This document shows, in pieces, positions 34,430-47,325 of a stretch of 64,000 nt of DNA. Numbering within the stretch: the stretch's first letter is position 1; every line of letters begins with the position of its first letter. Position numbers and translations under genes: made by a program. The stretch spans positions 7,628,458 to 7,692,457 of the forward strand of contig NW_020653945.1 of the NCBI RefSeq assembly GCF_003589595.1, written 5' to 3'. The notes beneath the pieces were generated by a model that saw only the letters and a program-made list of their open reading frames with translations, searched no databases and was not told the origin of the DNA. Source of the DNA: Hyposmocoma kahamanoa. Its lineage: Eukaryota > Arthropoda > Insecta > Lepidoptera > Cosmopterigidae.

Positions 34430-34620
34430 ATAGTGGTAGGTGTACGGGGCGGTGCGCGGGCGCGGGCGGGGAGGAGCAGAGCGCTCGGCGGCGGTTCGCG
34501 CAGTGTAACCTACATACCGGTCAACACTCCGGCTCAGTCAACATTCGCTACAGGGACATTAGGCGCGTTTAGTCGGACATCACTGTTAAGCAAGTCCGTT
34601 GGAACTTGCAGTCGATGGTA
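34430..34620 (+). promoter_or_regulatory. CpG-rich block with TCAGT initiator-like site
   Basis: ggcggtgcgcgggcgcgggc-type text is followed by ctcagtcaac at 34533-34542. It contains the arthropod initiator TCAGT (34534-34538). No TATA box is needed for that class. A candidate TSS for a plus-strand transcript; the open frame across it is not convincing. Confidence 0.3.
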
Positions 34621-34732
34621 ATTCAAGCACGGCTAGTTCAAGTAGTAGTTCAACTAGTAGGCTAATTCAAGCACATTAATATTAATGGAAGAGTTTTACT
34701 GATATCAATTCGTATGTTAACTAATTACTAAA

Positions 34733-34885
34733 AACTGGCTTAGTTGGTATAGCGTCTGGCACGGTAAGCTAGAAGACGTCGGTTCGAATCCGGCCGTGTT
34801 CGATCTTTTTATATATAATTATAACAAACTAGTGGAGAAATTTCACAAAAAATAATTGAATATCAATTCAATAAAAATTTATAAT
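34733..34885 (+). repeat. tRNA-related repeat T, copy 2
   Basis: A box tggcttagttgg (34736-34747) and B box ggttcgaatcc (34781-34791). They are followed by gtgttcgatc, actagtggagaaatttcac and a gaatatcaattc arm, the same tail as at 9165-9242. The interval between the boxes gives only a 4-bp stem with an oversized loop, so it is not a functional tRNA. Confidence 0.65.
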
Positions 34886-37042
34886 TACTGAAATTTGAAA
34901 TGTTTGTGTAATAATACAAATGTGATACTAAATATCTAATTGTTTTTTACTAATTAATAATGCTAAAAAGAGGTTAAACATATCCCACATTACGTAGTAA
35001 ATTTCCTATTTTACTAAATCATACAAATTACATCTAAACAAACCTGTAAAACCACACCACTCGTTGAGCCCCGAATACATACGACAGTAAACTCACCTGA
35101 AACAAAACAAAGTAAACATGCGTCAAATGGTTAACAATGCTGTCCCAATTACTTTCGAATAAATCTAATATCTATATTAGTATTCGTCAGTCTTTAAAAA
35201 GTTGGCCCATTTGTGTGCACAAGTGTCAAAAACACACAGCTTAAAAATTGCGTGTAACCCAGAAAAACTCGAATTAGAGTACGTTTACATACATAATAGT
35301 TTCATGGACAAAAATTGGATCGGAATTCAATAAAAAATTTAAAAAACATGCCAGTAAGCGGGATAGTTAAGTGGACCCTTGTGGAAGTGGTCTAAACGAA
35401 CTAATGCCGGCATTAGATGCGACTAGACAAGGCCATAGCTATCAGTGAAATGTCGAGAAGGAAAGAGAGGGATACATAGAGTATTTATTGCACACATAAC
35501 TACACTACAAGTGCAATACACGCACACATGTACAACTTTTCTATTTCTATTGCATGTTGTATGGTTCACTACTGGTGTCAATAAAATGAGTTAAATTAAC
35601 TGCAGATACGCGCGTCTAGACAAAAACAAATTTGGATGATAGTAAAATATTATAATTATCTTCAAAAGATACTTTTACTTTTTAGAGAGGTTTACATTAG
35701 GTAACTATTACAAACAATCAATACTAAAAAAGCTACACATCGAATGCTGACTATAAATGATGAGATCGTAGCGATACCGTAGCATTTTTCGTAGCAAGTA
35801 GTGATAGCTACAAATTTTCAACGCCTGTATTTCTAACTGATATAAAGTGCTACGTCATTTAAAACTACATTGTACTTTTTATGGTTGACAATTATAGAAT
35901 AAATGTTCTCTTTGTTGTATACGACTTTGTAGTCGATCTATTTAGTTTAATGGTTATTCTTGAACATAGTATTAAGACCTACAGACCTGCAGTGCTCATT
36001 TTTGCACTAGATACGCTCGACTCTCGCTGAACCGCTCTGTCCATGTGAACAAGCATTGTAACATTCACATGTTTTCAAACTTTTCATATATTGCGTGTTT
36101 TAAGAACTAAGAACAAAGTATAGTCACATTATATTAAATATGTACTTTTGCTGATGTAAACAAAAAGACGATTAATAATGTTTTTGTCACTTTCATGTAT
36201 GTTCCTTAATTTCCTTTCATTATAATAAAGTTCAATATTCTATCTCTTATTTACGTTCGTAGATACGCATGCTTCTAGAGGAGCACTAACAAAATTTTCT
36301 TAAAACTTCATTAAGTTAACACGATGTTCTTTGACACCATTTCTCTTATCACCGGTGAGTGAAAAGAGCACGATACGAAATTTCTCTATCGCTGTGTCTT
36401 TGCTATTCTCGGTAAACTAAACTACGCATACGTAGTAGATATCTGCGATGCTAACGTTGTCGCAGTTGCGACAGCCGGCCTAGAACCCGCGCCGAACCCG
36501 AGTACCCTCGATTCGCTGTAGCGACGCACGTATTGCAGTCGGTTATCGATATTATTATGAAATATTCTCTATATGCACTGTTTAGAAAAGTTATCTGTCA
36601 AAACAAACAACATATTATATAATGAATACTTAAGGGATAATATTATTTGATCCTCAAAGATATAATTGATCTATTGTAAATATGCACATTTTTAAATAAT
36701 CGATTTTTTTATTGATGATATACATATATATTAATTGTTCCGTCTATATTAGTTGATCTACGGATAAATTATAAGCGAACTGCATTCAAGGTAACAAACA
36801 CTATTGTTATGTTTAAGCATACTAAATTAATATTAGGTATTCAAAAATAATGTTTGATCCTCTTTTTTTTAATAGTCTTTTAAAATTATCAAAGTTAATT
36901 TATAAAAATCAAACTTTTGCGTTGCACAGAACAGATTAAAATATCGATCGATTAAAAAATGTAGACATTTGCCTGCTGTTTTTGGAAATTTAAACGATTA
37001 AATGATTATGAAGAGGCGTGTTGTTTACCACCAGGTTAAAGA
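34886..37042. other. No feature seen
   Basis: AT-rich DNA. A small CpG-rich patch at 36470-36530 has no recognised identity. A broken piece of the retroposon tail (ggcgtgttgtttaccaccagg) lies at 37015-37035. Confidence 0.45.
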
Positions 37043-37340
37043 CTTTTTTTAATAACATCAAGTGCCAGGACGAACAAGTCGTGCACCTGATGGTAAACTA
37101 AACGCCTGTCCATAACAGTTGCAGTGCCACTCAGAACTCTAAATTGCAAAGATCTGAAGGGCACTGCCACTGCGCCTGTCACCCTGAGACATAAACAATG
37201 ACAAGTCCCATGTGCATGTAATTTCACCTGCACCCTTACCTTTCAAAACCGGAACGCTCATTACTGCTTGGCAGTAGAAATAGGTAAGGTGGCAGTACTT
37301 CCCTGGACGAACTCTTTCACAAGGAGCTCTACCGCTACTA
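37043..37340 (-). repeat. Dispersed retroposon tail, copy 7
   Basis: Minus-strand copy, near full length. On plus it reads gactttttttaataacatc, accctgagacataaacaatg, then aactctttcacaaggagctc. It is abutted on its right by hairpin copy 6. Confidence 0.75.
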
Positions 37341-37363
37341 AATATAATAAATATAATAGACTT

Positions 37364-37568
37364 AGGAAACGAAACAATTTTTTCGGACCTAAATCGCGCA
37401 TCTTCAAATCGAGTGACACCAGTCAACCATGACCATGGGACGAAACGTGAAAACCACGAAACCATGAAAATGAAACGTTTCGGTTTGTTTGAGAAGGCAA
37501 ATGTACGCGCTTCAAAAAAATTGTTTCATTTCCTCCGTGTAACAATCGCGGAAAGCTAAGAAATCGAA
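37364..37568. mobile_element. Hairpin repeat family H, copy 6, with 9-bp direct repeats
   Basis: Longest copy, about 205 bp. It opens aggaaacgaaacaattttt, has the loop agtcaaccatgaccatggga and gaaacgtttcggtttgtttg, and a second arm ending attgtttcatttcc. The tail is gtaacaatcgcggaaagc. aatagactt flanks it at 37355-37363 and 37569-37577. Confidence 0.75.
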
Positions 37569-37899
37569 AATAGACTTGTTACGTATTAGGGTTTCCTAAT
37601 GCTATGAGTATGTGCGCGAAAAAAAAAACGTGGCTGTATTTAGAATATTCAAATTTTATTGTGAATTGATCAAACGCTGAGCTCCCTAAAGTCTAAAATA
37701 TGAATATGTCACAACATAACACCGGTATACAATTCGTCGGTTTTGAGCAGTAAATCCATCACAGCTTTTTTAAACCAATCGTTCTGATAGTTGACGTGTT
37801 TTTGAGATAGGCCCCTATACTAGAAAGCCATATACGTAAATTCATAACTTTAATTACATACTTTAAATAATAGAACATGTTTATGTATTATATAATTTT

Positions 37900-38455
37900 T
37901 ATTAAAAAATCCAATCTCAAAAGTTTGTGGTGTTATATTATAACGCAATAAACCAGATTCATCTCCTAATTTGCCACTCTAAAAGGGGGAACATTTTGTT
38001 CAAATTTGAATGGGACCAATATTGAGGTACCCCCTTTACCAACAAAGGGCGGAGTAGTCGCTTAACGATAGCAGCCAATCATGTTACATTTACTTTTTCA
38101 AAATAGCTAATTCAAGATGGCGGCCAGAATAAACACCAATCGTGCTGAAATTTGGCACATGGCCGTGTATAAGGCCCCATAATACGAAATTGTGTTTGTG
38201 GTTCTTTGATTCCGCCATTTTCCAATATGGCCGCCATACATTTTCCACCGTCCAACATCATTATCTCTCTCCTATAACGAATCGAGGTGGGTTAAATAAA
38301 TGCAAATTGTGATTGACTGGAAACATTGAATACCAAAAAATCTAAAACCTTCAAGAAGTAGTCCGCATCAGGTAGGACACACAGACACTCCAAAAAAATA
38401 GTCGAATTGAGAATTTTGTAATTTTCTTGAAGGCGGCTAAAATAATGCAACGACT
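37900..38455 (-). repeat. Older dispersed repeat G, long minus-strand copy
   Basis: The right end reads agtcgaattgagaatttt with ttcttgaaggcgg, the reverse complement of the G opening block. Internal text includes catctcctaatttgccactc (the 'aactaggg' block) and an extra atggcggcc segment at 38117-38235. Confidence 0.5.
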
Positions 38456-39159
38456 TATTAAAAGAAACTGATTTTATACGCAGTCTCTACAAAAATTTTC
38501 ATCTCTTCATAAAAGTTTGCACAAATACCATATTTACTTTCAGCATATCCGTACCATAATTTCAACACGATTGTAGTCCTAGTTCAGGCTCTTAGCTGGC
38601 TTCCCGTGAAAATCGGGTTATCTTGATGGATTGCTCGTTTCCACACGATCCCCCGACCGATAAAGACTCGAGGAAAGTCAGCAGGCGTTAAAAGGATAAA
38701 TCTTATGCTTATGGTGCCGATCATCCCTTCTAGGTATGTATTACAGTTTTATTTGGTTCTCCATAAGAAGTCTCTAATGATTAAACTTTAAATGAAATTC
38801 TGTTTTTTAATAAGTTTTATTTTTGATATTTTAATTTCAGATACTGAGTTTTATGTATTAGTTACGTTTATTTTGACATAAATATAAGTAATATATATAA
38901 ATATCAAATACAGAACTAAAGAGGAAACTACATTTTTTTTAATAATAATAATAAAATATTATAACATTATTAATACACTTTGTAAATGATAAAGTTTAAT
39001 TCTATTAATAAGAAGTTTATTAACCTTGTATGAAGGCTCGATTATATATATCCTGATTTATTTAAATGCGTATTATATTTATTGTTACATAACGTTCTGC
39101 TAACTGTAGTAATAACTGCAGAAATACTAAAGTATTTGTTTTAACTTTTATAAAAAGAT
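38456..39159. other. No feature seen
   Basis: AT-rich DNA. Confidence 0.5.
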
Positions 39160-39465
39160 TGTTTATGATACCAAGTGGCGGAACGAACAAGTTGTGCACC
39201 TGATGGTAAGCGACACGCCTGTTCATACCAGTTGCAGTACCACTCAGAGTTTTAAATCGAAAAGATCTGATGGGCACTGCCATTGTACCTATCACCCTGA
39301 GATATAGGTATACAAGTCCCATGTGCCTGTAATTCCACCAGCACCGCTACTCTTCAGGACCAAAACGCAGTAATGCTTTATTAAATTACTGCTTGACGAC
39401 AGAAATATGTAAGGCAGCAGTACTTCCCTGGATGAATTCTTTCACAAGGAGCGGTATTGCTACCA
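39160..39465 (-). repeat. Dispersed retroposon tail, copy 8
   Basis: Minus-strand, near full length. On plus it reads tttatgataccaagtggcgg, tgtaattccaccagcacc, then aattctttcacaaggagcgg. Confidence 0.75.
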
Positions 39466-42400
39466 GAAATATATAAATTTTATGTAATTCTATACATTGA
39501 TGCTCCATACCTGATTAAGGGTGCCGTATCCACATACAACTATTTAAAAAAAGTCAATATTCTTTAACAATTATAGAATTTACTTTCTGACAGATTTCAT
39601 TAAAGAAATATCAATAAAAGAATTAAATAGGTTTAATAGGAATATTACATCATGCAAACAGGCAACTCGCTACGTTACTGACATGCCAAATTACATCATA
39701 TTAAAGTTGTTTATTATTTATATATAACGTATCGCCATTGAGATGCGGTTGGACCGTTTTGTTTCTCTGTAAATGGCAATATCAGTGAAAAAACCACGCC
39801 TCTGTTGGCGTTTAATACAGTCTGTAACTACGAAATGTTTAGTAAGAGTATTTAGGAGTATCCAAATCGCACCCCTCGTAGAAGAAAGGCATATCTTTTT
39901 TTTATTACTGTTCAGGTTGACGGCCCCAAAAAAGCACAGCGCTTTTATTAGCGTTGTAGTTCTACGTAACCTACTTTGAATTGGAACGAAAACATCCTTT
40001 ACTTGTTTAATTTATTACATTTCAATTGCACTAAATTACAGAAAATAAACAAAAACTTCAGGAATAGAAATTAAAAGGTTTAAGTTAACAAAATCTTTTA
40101 TTGCTGAAATGTTTCAGATTTTATCTGGTTTTTAATGCTTACTTTTTTATTTCGTAATTTTAAACTTTTGTATTTTACCATTTCCTTAGGTTAAACAAAC
40201 TTCGTTATTGATTTATATTTACGAATTTGTTTTACATTGTATTTGAAGCTACGCTTTTCTTTTACAAGTATTTGTCTAATTATTTAAGAAGCAATTTCGT
40301 TTAAACTTTTTGGCTTTAAAAAATTATTCAATGTAAGAAATTTATCTTGTTCTATGGTTTTATTCTGTTAATTAAGTATTTTAATACAATATTAAAATTA
40401 CTGGTTATGCTTATATTATATATTATTAAATGGTAAAATTATTATCGTAAGGTAATAGATACAGCATTTGCGGGTTTTTAGGCATAATAAAAAAGGAATA
40501 AGTTTTGACTTTGGTTTTTTTGGCTATAAGTCAGTCAGTACTGTCGACAAAATTTCACGAATTACAGGGAACGTGTGTTACTTCGTTACCTGTCCAATGA
40601 AGTAAAAAATTGACATAAATCGGCTGATGCTCTTCTTCCACAAGGGATGCCATAACTATGTGCTTGAAGTTTAATTCGAACTTTTCATCGTTTCTTTTTA
40701 TTTGCCTTACTTTCAATTGAGACTTTTTAAATTTATTTTTAGTAGGGATTGTATATTTACAAACATGTGTCATTTCACGAATTGACGTCCAATTTTTTAA
40801 TAAAATATTAAATCGCACATTTATTAATAATTAATTATTAATAAAAAAAGATTTAAATCTAAGACCTTTATAAGAAAGTATTAACCCCAACCCATTGTTA
40901 GCCGGGTACCAATGGACGATGTCCCACATTTATCTGGCAAAGTGCCCGAAAATAATTAGTCATAGGCAAGGTAGCCATAATGAATGGTGTAGATAACTCA
41001 TAACTCATAAACTAGAATCCGAATCTTTTTACAATTTCAGTTAATTTAATAATTAAAATTTGTTACTGTATACTGTGTTACACTGTGGTGATTTGAATAG
41101 TCAGCATTGCTGAAATACGCAGGCTACAAAAAGTATTTGATACCTTTATTATTTAAATAGATATTAACTAAAATAAACAAGTATATCATACAAAAAGTCA
41201 ATATTGTGCTAGAAGGCACAACAGTAGATCAGTTTTTTTACTGTTTTAACATTTTTCGTATCTTTTTGTTCCATTCGGAATTTTTCGAAATTGAAACCTA
41301 CTGATATCTGTAGGTTTCATGGTTATATAGCAATTATTGTGTATTTTACTGAAATCGTGCAATAATTACACAGACAAAGTCCGGAATAACATATTTCATG
41401 ACGACTTACAATAATAGATAGCATTTCCCGAAACTAAGTTTGTACAAGCGCACAATGAAGAAAAAAATCACAATAAAATAGTTTACCGTGTTGTACAAGA
41501 ACTTATTAGTGTTCTACTATTTTCTCTAATATGTGACCTTGTAACAGTATTGTAAAATAAACAAATGCTACGCGTTCATTTGCAAGTATACTCACACCAT
41601 CTATTGTGGGTTGGAAGAACTACTGTGTTTATTCTACTTCACGCTAGATGGCGTGGTGAAAATCAGCTTATGTAGAGACGTAATGAGAGAGTGTTTCCTT
41701 TTCAACCGACTTCATCATATAATTGTTTGATAATTATTTGTGATGTACATTTGAGACAAAACTATACTATAAAAAAATACACTAAATAAATATACCGGGT
41801 AAAGCTGATTTAACGCACGTTTTAAGGAGCATAATTACAAATTCTGATAGGAAACCATGAGTATTTCATTATTTAGAAATAAATTTATATACTCAATTCT
41901 CAATGTATTCCAAATGAGAACTAATCGTATTGTCCAGCATTTCAAGGTCTTGGGAAGACTTTCCCAAATAAGTTGAACATTTGCATACAAATGTTACTAC
42001 TGTGTAACTTTAATTAATGTAATTATGTAATTAGTTGTCAAAATATCACAAATATTGTTATAAGAAAATAACAACAAATATATTACTTTTATTATAGTTT
42101 TACTTTTATTATAGTTTTAATTTTATTATAATTATATTTTTATCTATTTTGAATATATCACTTATATTTCAAATTTTATGATGATTTAATTCTTTTAAGC
42201 TCAAAAAATTGCATGTTATGTAATTTTCCTAACACTTTTTTAAATTATTTTACAAGTTTACAATTTTATCAATGTAATTGTAATTTTGTGTATGTAATTA
42301 TAATTGTAATTTTATTAATATTAAAACTACAAGGGTATCCCGAAGGGTATATATTATATTGAAATACAATAAATTATTTAATAATTATATGTAATAAATG

Positions 42401-42729
42401 ATTCATTATATTATATTTTATTCATAAAAAATGTTACAAATCAGTTTGGTAATGTAAAATAAATAGTACAGATGGATTAATTCACATTAACTTTTGACAA
42501 CGAAGGACAAGCTCTGACTCGAGACAAACCAATCAAACAAAAGCAATTTTCAAAACAAACTGCCACGATAGCTTCTGAAACGACAAAGTTGTCATAAAAA
42601 CAAAATCTAATAAAACTACCTCCCCGGAGTAATTTAGCCTTACGTGGATTTAGTTGTGTGCGTTATTTCCTTTGTGATTTTCTTAAAATGAGCTGTGACA
42701 TTGTACTTGTCACTTAACTTACTCTAAAA
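39466..42729. other. Long AT-rich stretch; CTCF-like word and 17-bp tandem repeat
   Basis: No gene or TE recognised. acgctagatggcg at 41641-41653 is CTCF-like. acttttattatagtttt is tandemly repeated (42085-42101 and 42102-42118) in a T-rich minisatellite-like patch. Confidence 0.45.
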
Positions 42730-42741
42730 AAATTTAATAAT

Positions 42742-42914
42742 AGGAATGAAACTATTTTTCCGGATTTAAATCGCGTATATTTGTTTTTTCAAACAAACCG
42801 ACGTTTCGGGCCCTTTACAGGTACCATGGTCACGGTTGACTAAATATACGCGATTTAAATCCGGAAAAATAGTTTCATTCCTATGTATAACAATCGCGAA
42901 AACCTAAGAACTCG
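42742..42914. mobile_element. Hairpin repeat family H, copy 7: 41-bp perfect arms, 12-bp duplication
   Basis: Left arm 42742-42782 and right arm 42842-42882 are exact reverse complements over 41 bases. The loop carries ccgacgtttcgggccc and ccatggtcacggttgact. A 32-base tail (gtataacaatcgcgaaaacc ... aactcg) follows the right arm. aaatttaataat flanks the element at 42730-42741 and 42915-42926. Perfect arms plus an intact flanking repeat mark a recent insertion. Confidence 0.88.
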
Positions 42915-42926
42915 AAATTTAATAAT

Positions 42927-45040
42927 ATCAAATTTGTAGTACCTGCTTGTATGTTTAGTTATAAGTATCTCTCTGTGTGTCCTTAAAAAAATCTGTTGAT
43001 AGTTGCTCTCATTTGGGAAAAAAAAAACCTTAGGAAAATCAAGTACATTTAAAAACGCAAAGCGAATTTTCTTACTAATATACCATGTAATTAAATTATA
43101 TTTCCAGTTCTCTGACTTTTTTATACAAATTGGAATATATTGCGAAAAATTGTAATATTATAAGGTCATATGTCGGAGCTCTTTATAATTTAGACGTACT
43201 ATAGTGCATACGCGAAATACTAACACAGAGTTAAGAGTGCAACACTGACTTGTTAGGGTAGGTCCGGACTGTACCTATACATGCAAACTTCATAGGGTGA
43301 CGTACGAATCTTGATAGGAATATGACTTTGCAAGACTGTTTTTGACACTACGAGGACCGTTTTGATCTCTCTCCAGACGTTTTGCGCGCGTTGTCGATTT
43401 ATACTTTATCTTTTTTTCGCTGCTGTTTTGAGTTGCTGTAAATAATTGCATCATGTTGGAAATATAGCGGTATAAAGTTGAGACGGCAAAATTTTCAGTA
43501 TTTTTACGATGTGGAATTTTTATTTCACATTTGTTTATTGTACGTAGTATGTTTATGTCACATGTATAGAGCTTTAATAAAATAAGTCACGTCAAATGGT
43601 AACTACACAATTAATGGAGTTTAATTAAAATTAATTATATATTAAATTTAAATTCCAATACAAAAGTAGATTTTGTACCAGTTTAACTATTAACAAGAAG
43701 TATTACGTAAGTATTCAACAACACAAACTGAATTTAACTTTCTTGCTTGCTGCTGCATGATTGCTGCGTTTGTTTATGGTCTCTTTAACAATACATATAA
43801 AACTACGCGTTATTGCAAAAGGGAGATGCAATGTCAACAGTCACTACATATGTGAAGAATACAGATTTTATAGGCGTACAATATAAACCCTATCGCATAC
43901 AGGGCTTCGTGGTGTGCGTGCCGGGTGAACTGTCCAGACGTACTATGCACCTAGATGTCTAGAATATCTAGACTAGGGTGCATCGCTGCAGCGTTGGTGT
44001 AGGTCCAGGGGGGTAGGTCGGGTCCACCACCACCCCCACCCTCTTCGGTGCACTGGCAATAAGCACCATCTCGTAATCAAACGCCCACCTCGCCCACCAC
44101 GCGACGGGTTTATTTTTCGCTGCAATAAATTTTTGCTATTTATAACAATTGTTTTGACCCGAGGATTGGATTGTGTAATAATTGATTTCCTTTACTTTGT
44201 AAGTGATGTGAAAGTAAATTTTAATAGCAAATACATCATTAAAAAAATGGTGTTACGTAATATGTGCCTACATATAACCTGTCACCACGACAACCATATA
44301 TTTTTAAACGACTGTTTAGAAATACAATCACTATCTGTGTATAGTGCAAGTTAAAATAATAACTTCGACGACATCAGTATGTATATTAAAATGTTAAACG
44401 AAAACGAGGAAAAGATTATATCGATTCTTATTCTTAGTAAGTGAGAATGAAAAGATTTTCTATAACAATATTATAATAGATGCAGCACTATTGTTGGAAG
44501 CTCTCGCTGGATTTGTGCGTCGTATTAAGTGAATCAAAGCGATGCCCCCTCTTACAAATTGTGACGAGTGATTCATTCAAAGGGGTGAACTTTGTTTACG
44601 AGTAAAATAACTGGGTAGACAAGTTTTTAGTACCTATATCTACACAGAACACACATTTCAACTGTTAAGATAACATAAGTTTATATAAATTAATTGTTAA
44701 AATTTAACGACGTATTTGTGTTTTGTGTTTTTTTTTCGTTTTGGTGATTACGTAACCTCTTTGTTTTTCCAGGTGTTAAACATTCTCATTAGTTCTTAAC
44801 AATAACAACAGTATTGTTATGTATGTTGGGTATTATATCGTAAGTAAAAATATTTAGATCTTTAATTTTACTTAATTTGATAAAGGTTTTATTTGTGTTG
44901 CTAAGGTAATACGCGCGGTCCGTCACGGCAACGCAGTAAAGTTAGTGATAATTTTTACCGGAACAAAATGAAATAAAAATACGTATTTGGAATTGTAATA
45001 AAATAACTCTTAAGCACCAAGGGGTCGTACGTTTAAAATA
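42927..45040. other. No gene seen; C-rich patch at 43980-44110
   Basis: Mostly AT-rich. 43980-44110 is C/G-rich with repeated ccacc and caccc words and a palindromic tagatgtctagaatatctag upstream. Possible regulatory DNA; not assignable. Confidence 0.35.
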
Positions 45041-45340
45041 AACGGACAAAAATCAATCACGACATTGTTTTCCGCATTAAACTTTACAGCGGCCGTTCCA
45101 AAACATGCGATAGTTCATTATATAATACCTATATCAATGTTTATTTACCAATACATGTCCCGGTCGTCGACCCCTGCTGCTGGTCGGGCATTTTCGGCAT
45201 TGTCCGCGCCTTCGATAGGGATAGACTTATACAGGAACACGGGGGAATGAGTGCGTACTCGCGGAGGGTAGAGACCTTGAGCTGGCAAAATCAAGGGTAA
45301 GGTCCTGTGCTTGTGTGCGCCCTGCAACCGGCTCTGTGTG
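45040..45340. other. GC-richer stretch with open frames on both strands, unassigned
   Basis: The minus frame 45459-45145 (104 codons) and plus frame 45065-45250 overlap the same GC-richer DNA. Neither has a domain, signal peptide or motif that I recognise. Confidence 0.2.
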
Positions 45341-45829
45341 TACCAACATTTAGCCACACACCTCAATAATATGCCATAACTGCCACACAGACAATAAGAA
45401 GTTAAGGCATCAAATTCTTTGTGCAAGTCGTGTTCTGTCCAGTGAACTTTTTGAATCAAGAACGTCGTCTTGGCGTCAAACGTCTTCTTAAAATATTAGA
45501 CATCTACGTAGAAATGAATGAATATCCAGGAAAAAACCCTTTTAGAAAATATTGCTCTTTAGTTATGTTTTATTATTTATTTTTTAGGAACAATTAACAA
45601 ATACAGAACACGGAAAAGTATAAGTTAACAAAAAACTTAATATTTTATTATTTCTCTAAACCTAATTAAATGCTCGTTGTCCTACATAGGTACAAATAAG
45701 AAAATGTCCCAAAACACAGATTGAAAATAATTTACAATGTGTGACGTCAGGTAACGACATCATTAACCAACCAAACCACCATAAAAATAAAAATGCTTGT
45801 CAACAAGCAACAACTACGACCACGTGCTC

Positions 45830-46330
45830 TACCCAAAATAGACGTACACGCACACAGGCGCAGCACACGCAAACGCGTACGCACCACGCGGCCGCACAAC
45901 GCGCGGAAAAATCAATATTTTGAGCAAAACTACTTCCCTCATCGGTGCTGTGTGGGTTTCCACTCCGCAGCAAAAAGACTTAGAGCCCATTAAACACGCA
46001 AACCGAATCACACCTTATCTGTTACGAAACAAAGTGTTATTTCCCCTATTAAGTGCAGGGGTTGTTGAATCGTGAGGGTTCAGAGTAGTGCCGTCCCGCT
46101 CCGATCAATCGGATGGGCCGGTTGCGCGGCCGCGTGGCGCCGGCCGACGACCCCGCGCGGTCGTTACCCTGCGACAGTTGCACCCTGCTACCCCGTACCA
46201 GTTAGAACGAACGCACCCTTATTCTCGCTTGCCGAATCTTGGGCCCAAGCCTCGCTGACATTGACTTCCGAGCACGGTTCAACGACCTCCGTTATACACT
46301 TCCGTTTTCCGGTGCGCTCTATCGAAATCT
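45830..46330. promoter_or_regulatory. CpG-rich island C
   Basis: Two CpG-rich blocks, 45840-45910 (acgc/cgca words) and 46085-46260 (gcgcggccgcgtggcgccgg text). Open frames here reflect the composition. Probable promoter or enhancer DNA; direction unknown. Confidence 0.35.
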
Positions 46331-47215
46331 TTGTTTACTACTGCAACCGTTTCCTTTATTATGGTTTTCTTTTTTGGCCACAACTATTATCATAATTAAT
46401 TGGTAATTTGGCCTGCTTTGATGGTGATATTGTTTTTATTACCAGTATGAGATCAAAGAAAATAATATAATTAATAATCGATAATACTGTTTGTTAGAAC
46501 ATAACAAATACAAAATAGAGTAAGATAACAATTTTGGGCTTTGGACCATTTACGAACTCCGAAAAGGGTGCACAAATTACTAAGATACCCCCTAAAGGCT
46601 ATTATGATATTCAGGCACAAAGATGTACAAGTAGGTAATCAAAGGGCGTTTTGTGGTAAAGCGCATTCAGAATCCCTTCAAAGGACCGCGTCTTGAAGAC
46701 AGGTTGACGTGCTGCCAACGTCTTTAGACGTTCGTAAACACGTCGTAATATCAACGGAATATTCATGGCTTAAAGAGTCGGTCCAGATTTGATGGCACGC
46801 GCCGTAAAACACTTTTGCCATTCGAAAAGGCACTAAAGTCCGGGGATATGGAATTAAACTGCGGTGCATAACAAAGATGCGTATTGCATCGTTCATGTGT
46901 AATTTTTGCAAAGTATAAATTGTTGTTTATAACGTCTTACAACTTTAGTTACAACATAGCTGTACTTAATTTACACGGTTACGTACGTAAATTTTAGTGT
47001 CCAACCCATTACGTACCTAACATTTGCCCAAATCACGAGTCAAAATTCTTTAATGTGCATTATGGTAGATGTCAAATACAATCATTGGCCTAATCAAAGC
47101 ATTAAGGTCATAAAGCATTCAATATTGAATGAATTAAGATGAATGAACATGTGTGTGGGCACAACGTGAGGCGAGCAGGCGCTAAGGCAATCGAGACATG
47201 ACACAAATTCATTCC
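46331..47215. other. No feature seen
   Basis: AT-rich DNA. The 77-codon minus-strand frame at 46678-46911 is unassigned. Confidence 0.45.
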
Positions 47216-47262
47216 AAAGTGAATTAGCCGAGAAGGCACGCCGGAATTCGGCGGCTAAAAAG

Positions 47263-47270
47263 TATAAATA
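47263..47270 (+). promoter_or_regulatory. TATA-box-like sequence upstream of 39-codon ORF
   Basis: tataaata, 55 bases before the ATG at 47326, preceded by a GC-richer gccggaattcggcgg segment. Spacing is compatible with a short 5' leader. Confidence 0.35.
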
Positions 47271-47325
47271 CAGAACACAAGTTCACCTTGCCGAAATTAA
47301 TTAAGTGACTAAGTGCACATTTGGG

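Noticed and set aside
34736..34791. Functional tRNA gene on plus
   Set aside because: Same tRNA-like repeat as at 9165-9382; oversized anticodon loop.
45145..45459. 104-codon minus-strand open frame
   Set aside because: Overlaps an open frame on the other strand in the same GC-richer DNA; no recognised domain.
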